From NCBI GenBank assembly GCA_039808365.1, contig JBDHSX010000002.1:1-64000 (forward strand): DNA of 64,000 nucleotides. The letters are read 5' to 3'. Positions 20,525-29,008 of this stretch are shown here, piece after piece; within the stretch, counting starts at the first letter, position 1; every line of letters starts with the position of its first letter. The DNA is from 62-47 sp039808365. Its GTDB lineage: Bacteria > Pseudomonadota > Alphaproteobacteria > Rhizobiales > Xanthobacteraceae. The notes under the pieces were generated by a model that ran no database searches, was not told where the DNA came from, and was given only the letters and a program-made list of their open reading frames with translations. Made by a program: the position numbers and the translations under genes.

Positions 20525-21337
20525 CTACGGCGTTTGCGCATAGCCCTTGGCGACCTCGGCCTTGAGCACGCCCCAGATCTCGCGATGAAGCGCATGGAAT
20601 GCGGTATCGAGACGTATCTCGAAAATGTCGCGCGGACGCGGCAACGCGACCCGCCAATCGCCGATGATGCGCGATCGCGGCCCCGCCGACATGATGACAA
20701 CACGATCCGCCAGCGCGATGGCCTCCTCCAGATCGTGGGTCACGAACAGCACCGCCTTGCGGTCCTTGGCCCACAGATCGAGCAGCAGGTTGCCCATGAT
20801 CTGCCGGGTCTGCGCGTCGAGCGGGCCGAAGGGCTCGTCCATCAGCAGGATCTTGGGGTCGCGGATCAGGACCTGCGCGAGGCCCACGCGCTTGCGCTGC
20901 CCGCCCGATAGCATATGCGGATAGCGATTGCCGAACGCGCCGAGGCCGACGGCGTCGAGCCAGTCCATCGCCCGCCGGCGCGACTCCGAGGGCGGCGTGC
21001 CAGTGATGTCGAGACCGATCGCGACATTGTCCAGCGCGGTTTTCCACGGGAACAGCGCGTCGGCCTGAAACAGGTAACCGGCCTGCCGGTTGAGCGCGGT
21101 CAGCGGCGCGCCGAAAATCCGCACCTTCCCCGACGCCGGCTCCAGCAGCCCGGCGGCGAGATTGAGCAAGGTCGACTTGCCGCAGCCGGTCGGCCCGACC
21201 ACCGCGATGAACTCGCCATCGCCGACGGTGAGGCTGGCGCGCTCGACGGCGGTATAGACCCGCCCGTCGGCAAGCCGGAACGCGACGCTGGCCTCGTCGA
21301 ATTCGATCGCCGCCGCCGTGGTTGCTTCCGTCTGCAT
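20525..21337 (-). CDS. SsuB/TauB-like ABC transporter ATPase (orphan)
   Basis: This 270-residue ATP-binding subunit has Walker A VGPTGCGKST (47-56), the signature LSGGQRKRVGLAQ and Walker B ILLMDEPFGPLD. It has a typical H-loop (LFVTHDLEEA). It is closest in pattern to the nitrate/sulfonate/taurine/bicarbonate class of importers. I see no cognate permease or binding protein in the window: downstream is a radical SAM gene and upstream is a divergent osmoprotectant-type operon. The partner is elsewhere, or this ATPase serves the neighbouring system. The ATG at 21337 avoids an unlikely Arg-rich leader. Confidence 0.88.
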   Translation of the reverse strand: MQTEATTAAAIEFDEASVAFRLADGRVYTAVERASLTVGDGEFIAVVGPTGCGKSTLLNLAAGLLEPASGKVRIFGAPLTALNRQAGYLFQADALFPWKTALDNVAIGLDITGTPPSESRRRAMDWLDAVGLGAFGNRYPHMLSGGQRKRVGLAQVLIRDPKILLMDEPFGPLDAQTRQIMGNLLLDLWAKDRKAVLFVTHDLEEAIALADRVVIMSAGPRSRIIGDWRVALPRPRDIFEIRLDTAFHALHREIWGVLKAEVAKGYAQTP

Positions 21338-21458
21338 CGCGCCCTTGTTTGCGTTTGTTTCGCCCGGTTCCCGACGCAGAATCCAACGACGGCGCGCAAC
21401 ATGCAAGCGCCGCTCATCGCTTGGTGCGCGGGGACCGCCGTGTTACTGCAAATCCAGC

Positions 21459-22262
21459 ATGAGCGCCCCATCGCCCCTGATCGCCTTCGCGCATGTCAGC
21501 AAAAGCTTCGACGGCGGAGGCGGCGCGCCGCCGGTGCTGGCGGTGGACGACATCTCGCTCGACATCGCCGCGGGCGAGTTTCTCGCCATCGTCGGCGCAT
21601 CGGGCTCCGGCAAGACGACGCTGCTGCGCCTGGCCAACCGGCTGATCGCACCCGACAGCGGCACGATTGCCATTGACGGCGCCGATATCGCGAGCCGCGA
21701 TCCGATCGCGTTGCGGCGAAGCATCGGCACCGTATTCCAGAGCGGCGGCCTGTTTCCGCACATGAGCGTCGCCGCCAATATCGGCATCACGCCCAAGCTG
21801 ATGGGATGGCCGGCCGCGCAGATCGCGGCGCGGGTCGATGATCTGATGGCGCTGGTGCGGCTCGACCCTGCCGCGCATCGTGACCGTCTGCCGCAACAGT
21901 TGTCCGGCGGCCAGCGCCAGCGGGTCGGCGTCGCCCGCGCGCTGGCGGCGCGGCCGCGCATCGTGCTGATGGACGAGCCATTCGGCGCGCTCGATCCGCT
22001 GACCCGCGACGCGCTTGGCGAGGATTATCGGGCGCTGCATCGCGACCTCGGCCTGACCACCGTCATGATCACCCACGACATGGCGGAAGCGGTGCTGCTG
22101 GCGGACCGGATCGCGGTGATGCGGGAGGGGCGCATCGTCGCGCAGGGTACGGCGGCGGAGTTGTCGCAAAGCGACGACGCCGACGTCGTGACATTGCTGC
22201 AAACGCCGCGACGGCAGGCCGAGCGGCTGCGCGCGCTGCTGCCGGAGCGATCCCGCGCATGA
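21459..22262 (+). CDS. Osmoprotectant (glycine betaine/choline) ABC transporter ATPase
   Basis: This 267-residue ATPase belongs to the OpuCA/OpuBA/ProV class. Walker A is VGASGSGKTT (45-54), the signature is LSGGQRQRVGVARAL, and Walker B is IVLMDEPFGALDPLTRD. The C-terminal CBS domains of longer OpuCA proteins are absent. It overlaps the next gene by the ATGA motif at 22259, so the two form a coupled two-gene operon that supplies a complete importer. The start ATG at 21459 gives the usual N-terminus (LIAFAHVSKSFDGG). Confidence 0.9.
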   Translation: MSAPSPLIAFAHVSKSFDGGGGAPPVLAVDDISLDIAAGEFLAIVGASGSGKTTLLRLANRLIAPDSGTIAIDGADIASRDPIALRRSIGTVFQSGGLFPHMSVAANIGITPKLMGWPAAQIAARVDDLMALVRLDPAAHRDRLPQQLSGGQRQRVGVARALAARPRIVLMDEPFGALDPLTRDALGEDYRALHRDLGLTTVMITHDMAEAVLLADRIAVMREGRIVAQGTAAELSQSDDADVVTLLQTPRRQAERLRALLPERSRA

Positions 22263-23815
22263 GCCCGTGGTCCGATCCGCGCTGGAGCGACGCGCTGGCG
22301 CATCTGCCGGACTATCTCGGCCAGCATGTGCGGGTCAGCCTCGCCGCGCTGGCGCTCGGCCTCACCGTCAGCCTGCCGCTGGCAGTGTGGGCGCGGCGCC
22401 GTCCGCGCTTGCGCGCGGCCCTGATCGGCTTCGCTGCGATCGTGCAGACGGTACCGGGACTGGCGCTGCTGGCGCTGTTCTATCCGCTGCTGCTGGCGCT
22501 CGCGGCATTGTCGATGCGGTGGCTGGGCGCCAGCTTCTCGGCGTTCGGCTTCCTGCCGGCGATGCTGGCGCTGGCGCTCTATTCGATGTTGCCGGTGCTG
22601 CGCAACGCCGTCACCGGCCTGCAAGGCGTCGAGCCCGCGCTGCTCGAATCCGCGCAGGCCGTCGGCATGACCCCACGGCAATCGCTATGGAGGGTCGAAC
22701 TGCCGCTGGCGCTGCCGGTCATCATGGCCGGCATCCGCACCGCCGCGGTGTGGGTGATCGGCACCGCGACGCTGTCGACGCCGATCGGCCAGACCAGTCT
22801 CGGCAACTACATCTTCGCGGGACTCCAGACCCAGAACTGGGTGTTCGTGCTGTTCGGCTGCGCCGCCGCGGCCGCGCTGGCGCTGATCGTCGATCAGATG
22901 CTGGCGCTGATCGAGAGCGGATTACAGCGCCGCAGCCGCGCGCGCGTCGCGGCCGGTACCCTCGGCGTGCTGGTGCTGATCGCGGCCTCCGTCGCGCCGT
23001 CGCTATCGCGCGCGCCGCAGACCTACGTCATCGGCGCGAAAACCTTCACCGAGCAATACATCCTCGCCGCGCTGCTCAGCGAACGGCTCGACGCGGCCGG
23101 GCTGCCGGCGCGGACGCGCGAGGGGCTCGGCTCCAGCGTCATCTACAACGCGCTGGTGAGCGGCGACATCGACGCCTATGTCGACTACTCCGGCACGCTG
23201 TGGGCCAATCAGTTGCACCGCACGGATATCAGGCCGCGCGAAAAACTGCTGGACGATCTCAAAGCCGCGCTGGCGCAACAGCACGTCACGCTGCTGGGCG
23301 AACTCGGCTTCGCGAACGCCTACGCGCTGGTGATGCCGCGCGCCCGCGCCGAAGCCCTCGGCATCCGCACCATCGCCGATCTCGCGAGCCATGCCGGCAC
23401 GATGGCGATCGCCGGCGATTACGAGTTCTTCTCGCGCCCGGAATGGGCCGGCATCCGCGACGCCTATGGCCTCGCCTTCCGCGAACAGCGCCAGATGCAA
23501 CCGGATTTCATGTACGCCGCCGTTGCTAGCGGCGAAGTGGACGTCATCGCCGGTTACACCAGCGACGGCCTGATCGCGAAATACGACCTCGTGGTGCTGG
23601 ACGACCCCAAGGGCGCGATCCCGCCCTACGACGCCGTGGTGCTGCTGTCGCCGCGGCGCGAGACCGATCCGGCGCTACGCGCGGCGCTGCAACCGCTGCT
23701 CGGCCGCATCGATATCGCGACGATGCGCGAGGCCAACCTGCGCGCCAGCGACGGCCAGTCGGCCACCGAGGTCGCGAAATGGCTGTGGGAGAGGATTGCT
23801 GCCGGGCGCAAATAA
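22259..23815 (+). CDS. Fused permease and substrate-binding protein of osmoprotectant ABC transporter
   Basis: This 518-residue protein joins two functions. Residues 1-235 are a membrane permease with about six helices and the EAA-like loop LESAQAVGMTPRQSLWRVEL. Residues 255-518 are an OpuAC-type binding domain (IGAKTFTEQYILAALLSERL, SGDIDAYVDYSGTLWAN, PRREPDP-like end) held at the outer face of the membrane by the preceding helix. Such fusions are known for quaternary-amine importers (OpuBB-BC, BusAB). With the upstream ATPase this is a self-contained transporter. The ligand could be betaine, choline or a related compound. Confidence 0.9.
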   Translation: MSPWSDPRWSDALAHLPDYLGQHVRVSLAALALGLTVSLPLAVWARRRPRLRAALIGFAAIVQTVPGLALLALFYPLLLALAALSMRWLGASFSAFGFLPAMLALALYSMLPVLRNAVTGLQGVEPALLESAQAVGMTPRQSLWRVELPLALPVIMAGIRTAAVWVIGTATLSTPIGQTSLGNYIFAGLQTQNWVFVLFGCAAAAALALIVDQMLALIESGLQRRSRARVAAGTLGVLVLIAASVAPSLSRAPQTYVIGAKTFTEQYILAALLSERLDAAGLPARTREGLGSSVIYNALVSGDIDAYVDYSGTLWANQLHRTDIRPREKLLDDLKAALAQQHVTLLGELGFANAYALVMPRARAEALGIRTIADLASHAGTMAIAGDYEFFSRPEWAGIRDAYGLAFREQRQMQPDFMYAAVASGEVDVIAGYTSDGLIAKYDLVVLDDPKGAIPPYDAVVLLSPRRETDPALRAALQPLLGRIDIATMREANLRASDGQSATEVAKWLWERIAAGRK

Positions 23816-23844
23816 CGAAGGCCCGCGCCAGGCGCGGGCCTTCG
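23816..23844 (+). terminator. Hairpin directly after the osmoprotectant operon
   Basis: Arms CGAAGGCCCGCGCC and GGCGCGGGCCTTCG meet around a single A, starting at the base after the stop codon. It is a very stable stem but lacks a T tract, so termination is likely but not certain. Confidence 0.6.
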
Positions 23845-23917
23845 TTGAAAGGACCTCCACTCGTCGTCCCCTCCCGACCCTCCCCCGCAAGCGGCGGAGG
23901 AATAAAGGGTGGGGACG

Positions 23918-23940
23918 ATGCGCGGATCAAGTCCGCGCAT
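23918..23940. repeat. Hairpin ATGCGCGGA-TCAAG-TCCGCGCAT
   Basis: This 9-bp perfect stem lies in the gap between the convergent osmoprotectant operon and ilvC. It is preceded by CT-rich and AG-rich arms (about 23870-23915) that can also pair. The pattern is of a mosaic intergenic repeat. Confidence 0.5.
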
Positions 23941-23951
23941 GACGCTTGAGT

Positions 23952-23993
23952 AAGCCTCAGTTCTTGGTCTTGTCGACCAGCGCGCCCTTCTTG
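23952..23993 (-). pseudogene. Duplicated 3' end of ilvC
   Basis: Forty-two bases repeat the last codons and stop of ilvC (KKGALVDKTKN-stop) at an offset of exactly 89 bp from the intact gene end (24041-24082). The two copies differ at five positions, all transitions and all synonymous: Ala, Leu, Val, Asp and Lys codons are GCG, CTG, GTC, GAC, AAG here and GCA, TTG, GTT, GAT, AAA in the gene. It is a remnant and not an independent gene. Confidence 0.8.
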
Positions 23994-23998
23994 GTCAT

Positions 23999-24022
23999 CG
24001 GGATCGCGCTTGCGCGATCCCG
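23999..24022. repeat. Perfect 24-nt inverted repeat between the two ilvC ends
   Basis: Arms CGGGATCGCGC and GCGCGATCCCG surround TT. It lies between the intact ilvC terminus and its duplicated copy and could end ilvC transcription, although no T tract follows on the minus strand. Confidence 0.6.
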
Positions 24023-24045
24023 CACGGAAAACCGTGGATCAAGCC

Positions 24046-25065
24046 TCAGTTTTTGGTCTTATCAACCAATGCGCCCTTCTTGATCCACGGCATCATGTCG
24101 CGCAGCTTGGCGCCGACCTGCTCGATCGGATGCTCGGCGAGGCGCGCGCGGGTCGCCTTGAACGAGGTCTGGTTGACCTTGTTTTCCAGCATCCAGTCGC
24201 GGGTGAACTTGCCGCCCTGAATGTCGGCCAGCACGCGCTTCATCTCGGCCTTGGTCTCGGCGGTGATGATGCGCGGACCGGTGACGTACTCGCCATATTC
24301 CGCGGTGTTGGAGATCGAGTAGTTCATGTTGGCGATGCCGCCTTCATAGATCAGATCGACGATCAGCTTCACCTCGTGGAGACATTCGAAGTAGGCCATC
24401 TCCGGCGCGTAGCCGGCTTCCACCAGCGTCTCGTAGCCGCCCTTGATCAGTTCGACCAGACCGCCGCACAGCACCACCTGCTCGCCGAACAGGTCGGTCT
24501 CGCATTCCTCCTTGAATGACGTCTCGATGACGCCGGCGCGGCCGCCGCCGATCGCCGACGCATAGGACAGACCGAGGTCGTGGGCGTTGCCGGACGAATC
24601 CTTGGCGATCGCGATCAGGCACGGCACGCCGCCGCCGCGCTGATATTCGGAACGCACGGTGTGGCCGGGGCCTTTCGGCGCCACCATCAGCACGTCGAGA
24701 TCGCCGCGCGGCTCGATCAGGTTGAAGTGGACGTTGAGGCCGTGGGCGAACAACAGCGCCGCGCCCTTCTTCATGTTGTCGTGCAGGTGGTCGCGATAGA
24801 TGTCGGCCTGCAATTCGTCCGGCGTCAGCATCATCATGACGTCAGCCCACTTGGCGGCCTCGGCGACTTCCATCACCTTGAAGCCGGCGGCTTCCGCCTT
24901 CTTGGCCGAGGCCGAGCCCTTGCGCAGCGCGATCGCGACCTCCTTGACGCCGGAATCCTTCAGGTTCAGCGCATGGGCATGGCCCTGGCTGCCGTAACCG
25001 ACGATGCAGACCTTCTTGCCCTTGATCAGGTTCAGGTCGGCGTCGCGATCGTAGTAAACACGCAT
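24046..25065 (-). CDS. ilvC: Ketol-acid reductoisomerase
   Basis: The second enzyme of valine, leucine and isoleucine synthesis converts acetolactate or acetohydroxybutyrate to dihydroxy acids with NADPH. The 339 residues match the short class I enzyme. The N-terminal Rossmann motif VGYGSQGHAHALNLKDSG is followed by the all-helical knotted domain with ETDLFGEQ and YFECLHE metal-ligand segments. The Shine-Dalgarno AAGGAAAAGGA precedes the ATG. The last eleven codons use AT-ending synonyms unlike the rest of the gene and are duplicated downstream. It lies 184 bp after the EamA gene. Confidence 0.97.
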   Translation of the reverse strand: MRVYYDRDADLNLIKGKKVCIVGYGSQGHAHALNLKDSGVKEVAIALRKGSASAKKAEAAGFKVMEVAEAAKWADVMMMLTPDELQADIYRDHLHDNMKKGAALLFAHGLNVHFNLIEPRGDLDVLMVAPKGPGHTVRSEYQRGGGVPCLIAIAKDSSGNAHDLGLSYASAIGGGRAGVIETSFKEECETDLFGEQVVLCGGLVELIKGGYETLVEAGYAPEMAYFECLHEVKLIVDLIYEGGIANMNYSISNTAEYGEYVTGPRIITAETKAEMKRVLADIQGGKFTRDWMLENKVNQTSFKATRARLAEHPIEQVGAKLRDMMPWIKKGALVDKTKN

Positions 25066-25126
25066 AATCCTTTTCCTTTTCGGTTGGCCACCATTGGCCT
25101 GTTCGGATGCTTTCGGATGAAGTCAG

Positions 25127-25151
25127 GCCCCGCGGCGCGCGCCGCAGGGGC
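25127..25151 (-). promoter_or_regulatory. Strong 5'-UTR hairpin upstream of ilvC
   Basis: GCCCC and GGGGC close a second GC-rich stem (GCGGCG/CGCCGC) with one bulged A. It lies about 60 bp before the ilvC ATG. It may end transcription from the upstream gene or be part of a repeat; no leader peptide or T tract is evident. Confidence 0.35.
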
Positions 25152-25249
25152 GAAAATTCCCTGGTTCTCTAAAACATTTTGCCGCAAAGGGGAAACCGGT
25201 TTTCGGCATGGCCCCGTTCCGGGCCGGAAACGTCTGCCCCATGGCCCGC

Positions 25250-26125
25250 TCACCCCATGCCGGCGGCAGCCGGCGGCCGCCGCGACAACAGCATCACCGC
25301 GATTCCGAATACCACCGTCAGCATGCCGGCGAGCCGAAGGGATCCGAACGTCTCGTGAAACACCACCGCCGACACCGCCGCGCCGACGAACGGCACCAGC
25401 AAGGCGAACGGCGTCACCTGCGCGGCCGGATAGCTCCGCAGCAGCCGCCCCCACAGCCAGTAGGCGAAACTGGTGGTGACGATGCCGATCGCCAGCATGC
25501 TGACGATCCCGGTCACGCTCATATGGGTCAGGTCGTGCCACGTTGCCCGCGGCCCGTCGACGGCCAATGCCAGCGCGAACAGCGGCAGCGGCGGGATCAG
25601 ATACAGCCACGCGAACAGATCGAACATCGGCGTGTGGGGCGCCAAGCGCAGCAGCAGATTGCCGACCGCGAAGCTGATCGGCGAAATCATCAGCACGGCG
25701 AACGCGCCGACCGAGAAATCGAAGCCCACCGTGCCGCAGATCATCAACAGTCCGGCGGTGGCGATGCCGATGCCCAGCACCTGCATCGGCGTCGGCGTTT
25801 CATGAAACGCGATGGCGGCGAAGGCGATCGTGAACAGCGCCTGGCTTTGCACGATCACGCTGGTCAGGCCGACGGGCACGCCCTGCGCGATCCCGTAGGA
25901 CTGCGCCAGGAACTGAAACAGGAACAGCGTCAGGCTGATGGCGATCAACACCGGCCACGACACGTCCGGCTTGCGGATGAACAGGCATGGCACCGCGGCG
26001 ATGGCGAAGCGCAGCGTCGTCATCATCGACGGCGACAGTTCGTCGAGCACCAGCCGGCTGGCGATGAACCCCAACCCCCAGATGACGGCGACCAGAACCG
26101 CCAGGAAGATGTCGACCGGCTTCAT
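25250..26125 (-). CDS. EamA/DMT-family transporter
   Basis: This inner-membrane protein of 291 residues has ten hydrophobic helices in two EamA halves (first half from FLAVLVAVIWGLGFIASRLVL, second from ISFAVGNLLLRLAP). Family members export amino acids and other small metabolites. It starts 13 bp after the ilvN stop, so it is probably cotranscribed with the acetolactate synthase genes. That placement suggests a substrate linked to branched-chain amino acids, but this is inference. Confidence 0.9.
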   Translation of the reverse strand: MKPVDIFLAVLVAVIWGLGFIASRLVLDELSPSMMTTLRFAIAAVPCLFIRKPDVSWPVLIAISLTLFLFQFLAQSYGIAQGVPVGLTSVIVQSQALFTIAFAAIAFHETPTPMQVLGIGIATAGLLMICGTVGFDFSVGAFAVLMISPISFAVGNLLLRLAPHTPMFDLFAWLYLIPPLPLFALALAVDGPRATWHDLTHMSVTGIVSMLAIGIVTTSFAYWLWGRLLRSYPAAQVTPFALLVPFVGAAVSAVVFHETFGSLRLAGMLTVVFGIAVMLLSRRPPAAAGMG

Positions 26126-26138
26126 GCGGGAGCGCGGC

Positions 26139-26681
26139 TCACAACCCTTCGGGGCCGCGCGAGATCGCGGCGACGCCGGTGCGCGACACCTCGACCAGGC
26201 CGATCGGCCGCATCAGGTTGACGAACTGGTCGATTTTCGAGGTCGCGCCGGTGATCTCGAACACGAAACTCTCGTTGGTGGCGTCGACCACGCGGGCGCG
26301 GAACACTTCCGCGAGCCGCATCGCCTCGATGCGCTGATCGCCGGAGCCCTTGACCTTGACCATCGCCAGCTCGCGCTCGATGGATTTGCCGGTCAGCGTC
26401 ATGTCCACCACCTGATAGACCGGGATCATGCGGTCGAGCTGATGCTTGATCTGGGTGATGACCATCGGCGTGCCGGTGGTGACGATGGTGATGCGCGAGA
26501 CGTGCTTCTGGCTCTCGGTCTCCGACACCGTGAGGCTTTCGATATTGTAGCCGCGGCCGGAGAACAGGCCGATCACCCGCGCCAGCACGCCCGGCTCGTT
26601 GGCGACCAGCACCGACAAGGTGTGCGTCTCGTTGGGATCGCGGCGTTCTTCCATGAAATAGGCGGAGGCAGGCTGGTTCAT
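26139..26681 (-). CDS. ilvN: Acetolactate synthase regulatory subunit
   Basis: The small subunit of acetohydroxyacid synthase has 180 residues. An N-terminal ACT domain (THTLSVLVANEPGVLARVIG, FSGRGYNIESLTVS) binds valine for feedback inhibition, and a C-terminal ALS_ss domain follows (RVVDATNESFVFEITG). It activates the catalytic subunit encoded by ilvB just upstream on the same strand. The 160-bp gap from ilvB holds a palindromic repeat. The start at 26681 adds about 15 residues before the ACT domain. Confidence 0.96.
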   Translation of the reverse strand: MNQPASAYFMEERRDPNETHTLSVLVANEPGVLARVIGLFSGRGYNIESLTVSETESQKHVSRITIVTTGTPMVITQIKHQLDRMIPVYQVVDMTLTGKSIERELAMVKVKGSGDQRIEAMRLAEVFRARVVDATNESFVFEITGATSKIDQFVNLMRPIGLVEVSRTGVAAISRGPEGL

Positions 26682-26702
26682 TGCAATCTCTCGCTTGGGG
26701 TC

Positions 26703-26809
26703 ATGCCCGCGCAGGCGGGCATCCGGTATTCATTGCCGTTGGTGATCGCGCGCGGTGGCCGCGGCGTACTGGATCGTCCGCTCAAGCCGGACGATGACGC
26801 CGCGCCACC
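26703..26809. repeat. Palindromic intergenic repeat between ilvB and ilvN
   Basis: It has two hairpin units. ATGCCCGC and GCGGGCAT form the first (26703-26722). A longer imperfect stem runs from 26755 to 26809, with outer arms around CGCGGCGT and ACGCCGCG and inner arms ATCGTCCG (26773-26780) and CGGACGAT (26788-26795). The composition and layout match the mosaic repeats found between genes in this order. It lies inside the ilvBN transcription unit. Confidence 0.6.
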
Positions 26810-26842
26810 GGAGCGCATTGTGCCATTCATCAGCGTCGGTTC

Positions 26843-28621
<1,779 letters not shown>

Positions 28622-28670
28622 GGCTGTCTCCGGATGCGCCGGCTGGCGCGGCTCGATTTAGCGAAGTTCG

Positions 28671-28747
28671 AAAATAAAAAAGGGCCCAAGAGGCCCCGCG
28701 CACACCGCCCGACTTCAGGGTGACGTCAGCCACCCCCGGCGGTGTGC
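28671..28747 (-). promoter_or_regulatory. ilvB attenuator (competing stems and rho-independent terminator)
   Basis: Reading the minus strand from 28747: GCACACCGCC (inside the leader reading frame) can pair with GGCGGTGTGC (28709-28700). Then a GC-rich hairpin of GGGCC and GGCCC (28697-28682) is followed by six T, one A and four more T (28681-28671). This intrinsic terminator lies between the leader peptide and ilvB, about 50 bp before its ATG, so transcription must read through it to express ilvB. The exact alternative pairing that acts as antiterminator cannot be settled by eye. Confidence 0.85.
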
Positions 28748-28794
28748 CAGGGTACGACGACGATAATCAGAAGGTCGGTAACTTTATTGCGCAT
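28726..28794 (-). CDS. ilvB leader peptide (Leu2-Ile2-Val3)
   Basis: This 22-codon reading frame has the sense MRNKVTD, then Leu-Leu-Ile-Ile-Val-Val-Val, then a Pro-Trp-His tail and three Gly before the stop. Seven consecutive codons for exactly the three end products of the pathway are the classic signature of a branched-chain attenuation leader, as in the E. coli ilv and leu operons. It begins about 30 bp after the promoter and ends inside the stem region of the attenuator. The ribosome-binding site is weak (GGCGAG). Confidence 0.88.
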   Translation of the reverse strand: MRNKVTDLLIIVVVPWHTAGGG

Positions 28795-28826
28795 GACTCG
28801 CCGCAATTTCCCAAAGGTTGCGCGGA

Positions 28827-28854
28827 CTTATACGACGCAAAGGCTGGAAGTCAA
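28827..28854 (-). promoter_or_regulatory. Sigma70-like promoter of the ilvBN operon
   Basis: On the minus strand, TTGACT (28854-28849) and TATAAG (28832-28827) are separated by 16 bp. This puts the transcription start near 28820, about 26 bp before the leader-peptide ATG. It is one of the best sigma70-type promoters visible in the window. Confidence 0.75.
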
Positions 28855-28962
28855 GAAGGCAGAATGAAAGATACCCATCTCCGCACCCTCACGCGAGCAA
28901 AATCATAGGCCGCCGTCCGGAACGAGGATTGTCCGGGGTCCGTCTTAGAGCTTGCAATCTCT

Positions 28963-28996
28963 CATAAGTTGAGAAAATATATTTTAACAACTTATG
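28963..28996. promoter_or_regulatory. AT-rich 34-nt palindrome before the orphan gene
   Basis: Outer arms CATAAGTTG (28963-28971) and CAACTTATG (28988-28996) are exact reverse complements. The centre AAAATATATTTT is itself a palindrome; only the two bases between differ. It covers a -10-like TATATT and ends just before the GGGGGA ribosome-binding site of the next gene. It may be an operator or an RNA hairpin that controls translation. Confidence 0.65.
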
Positions 28997-29008
28997 GGGG
29001 AATATCAG

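Noticed and set aside
19302..21386. Apparent 694-residue fusion of an ABC-like sequence to the radical SAM protein
   Set aside because: The upstream 300 codons are an alternative frame of the ABC ATPase gene on the same strand. The radical SAM protein has its own natural start at 20459.
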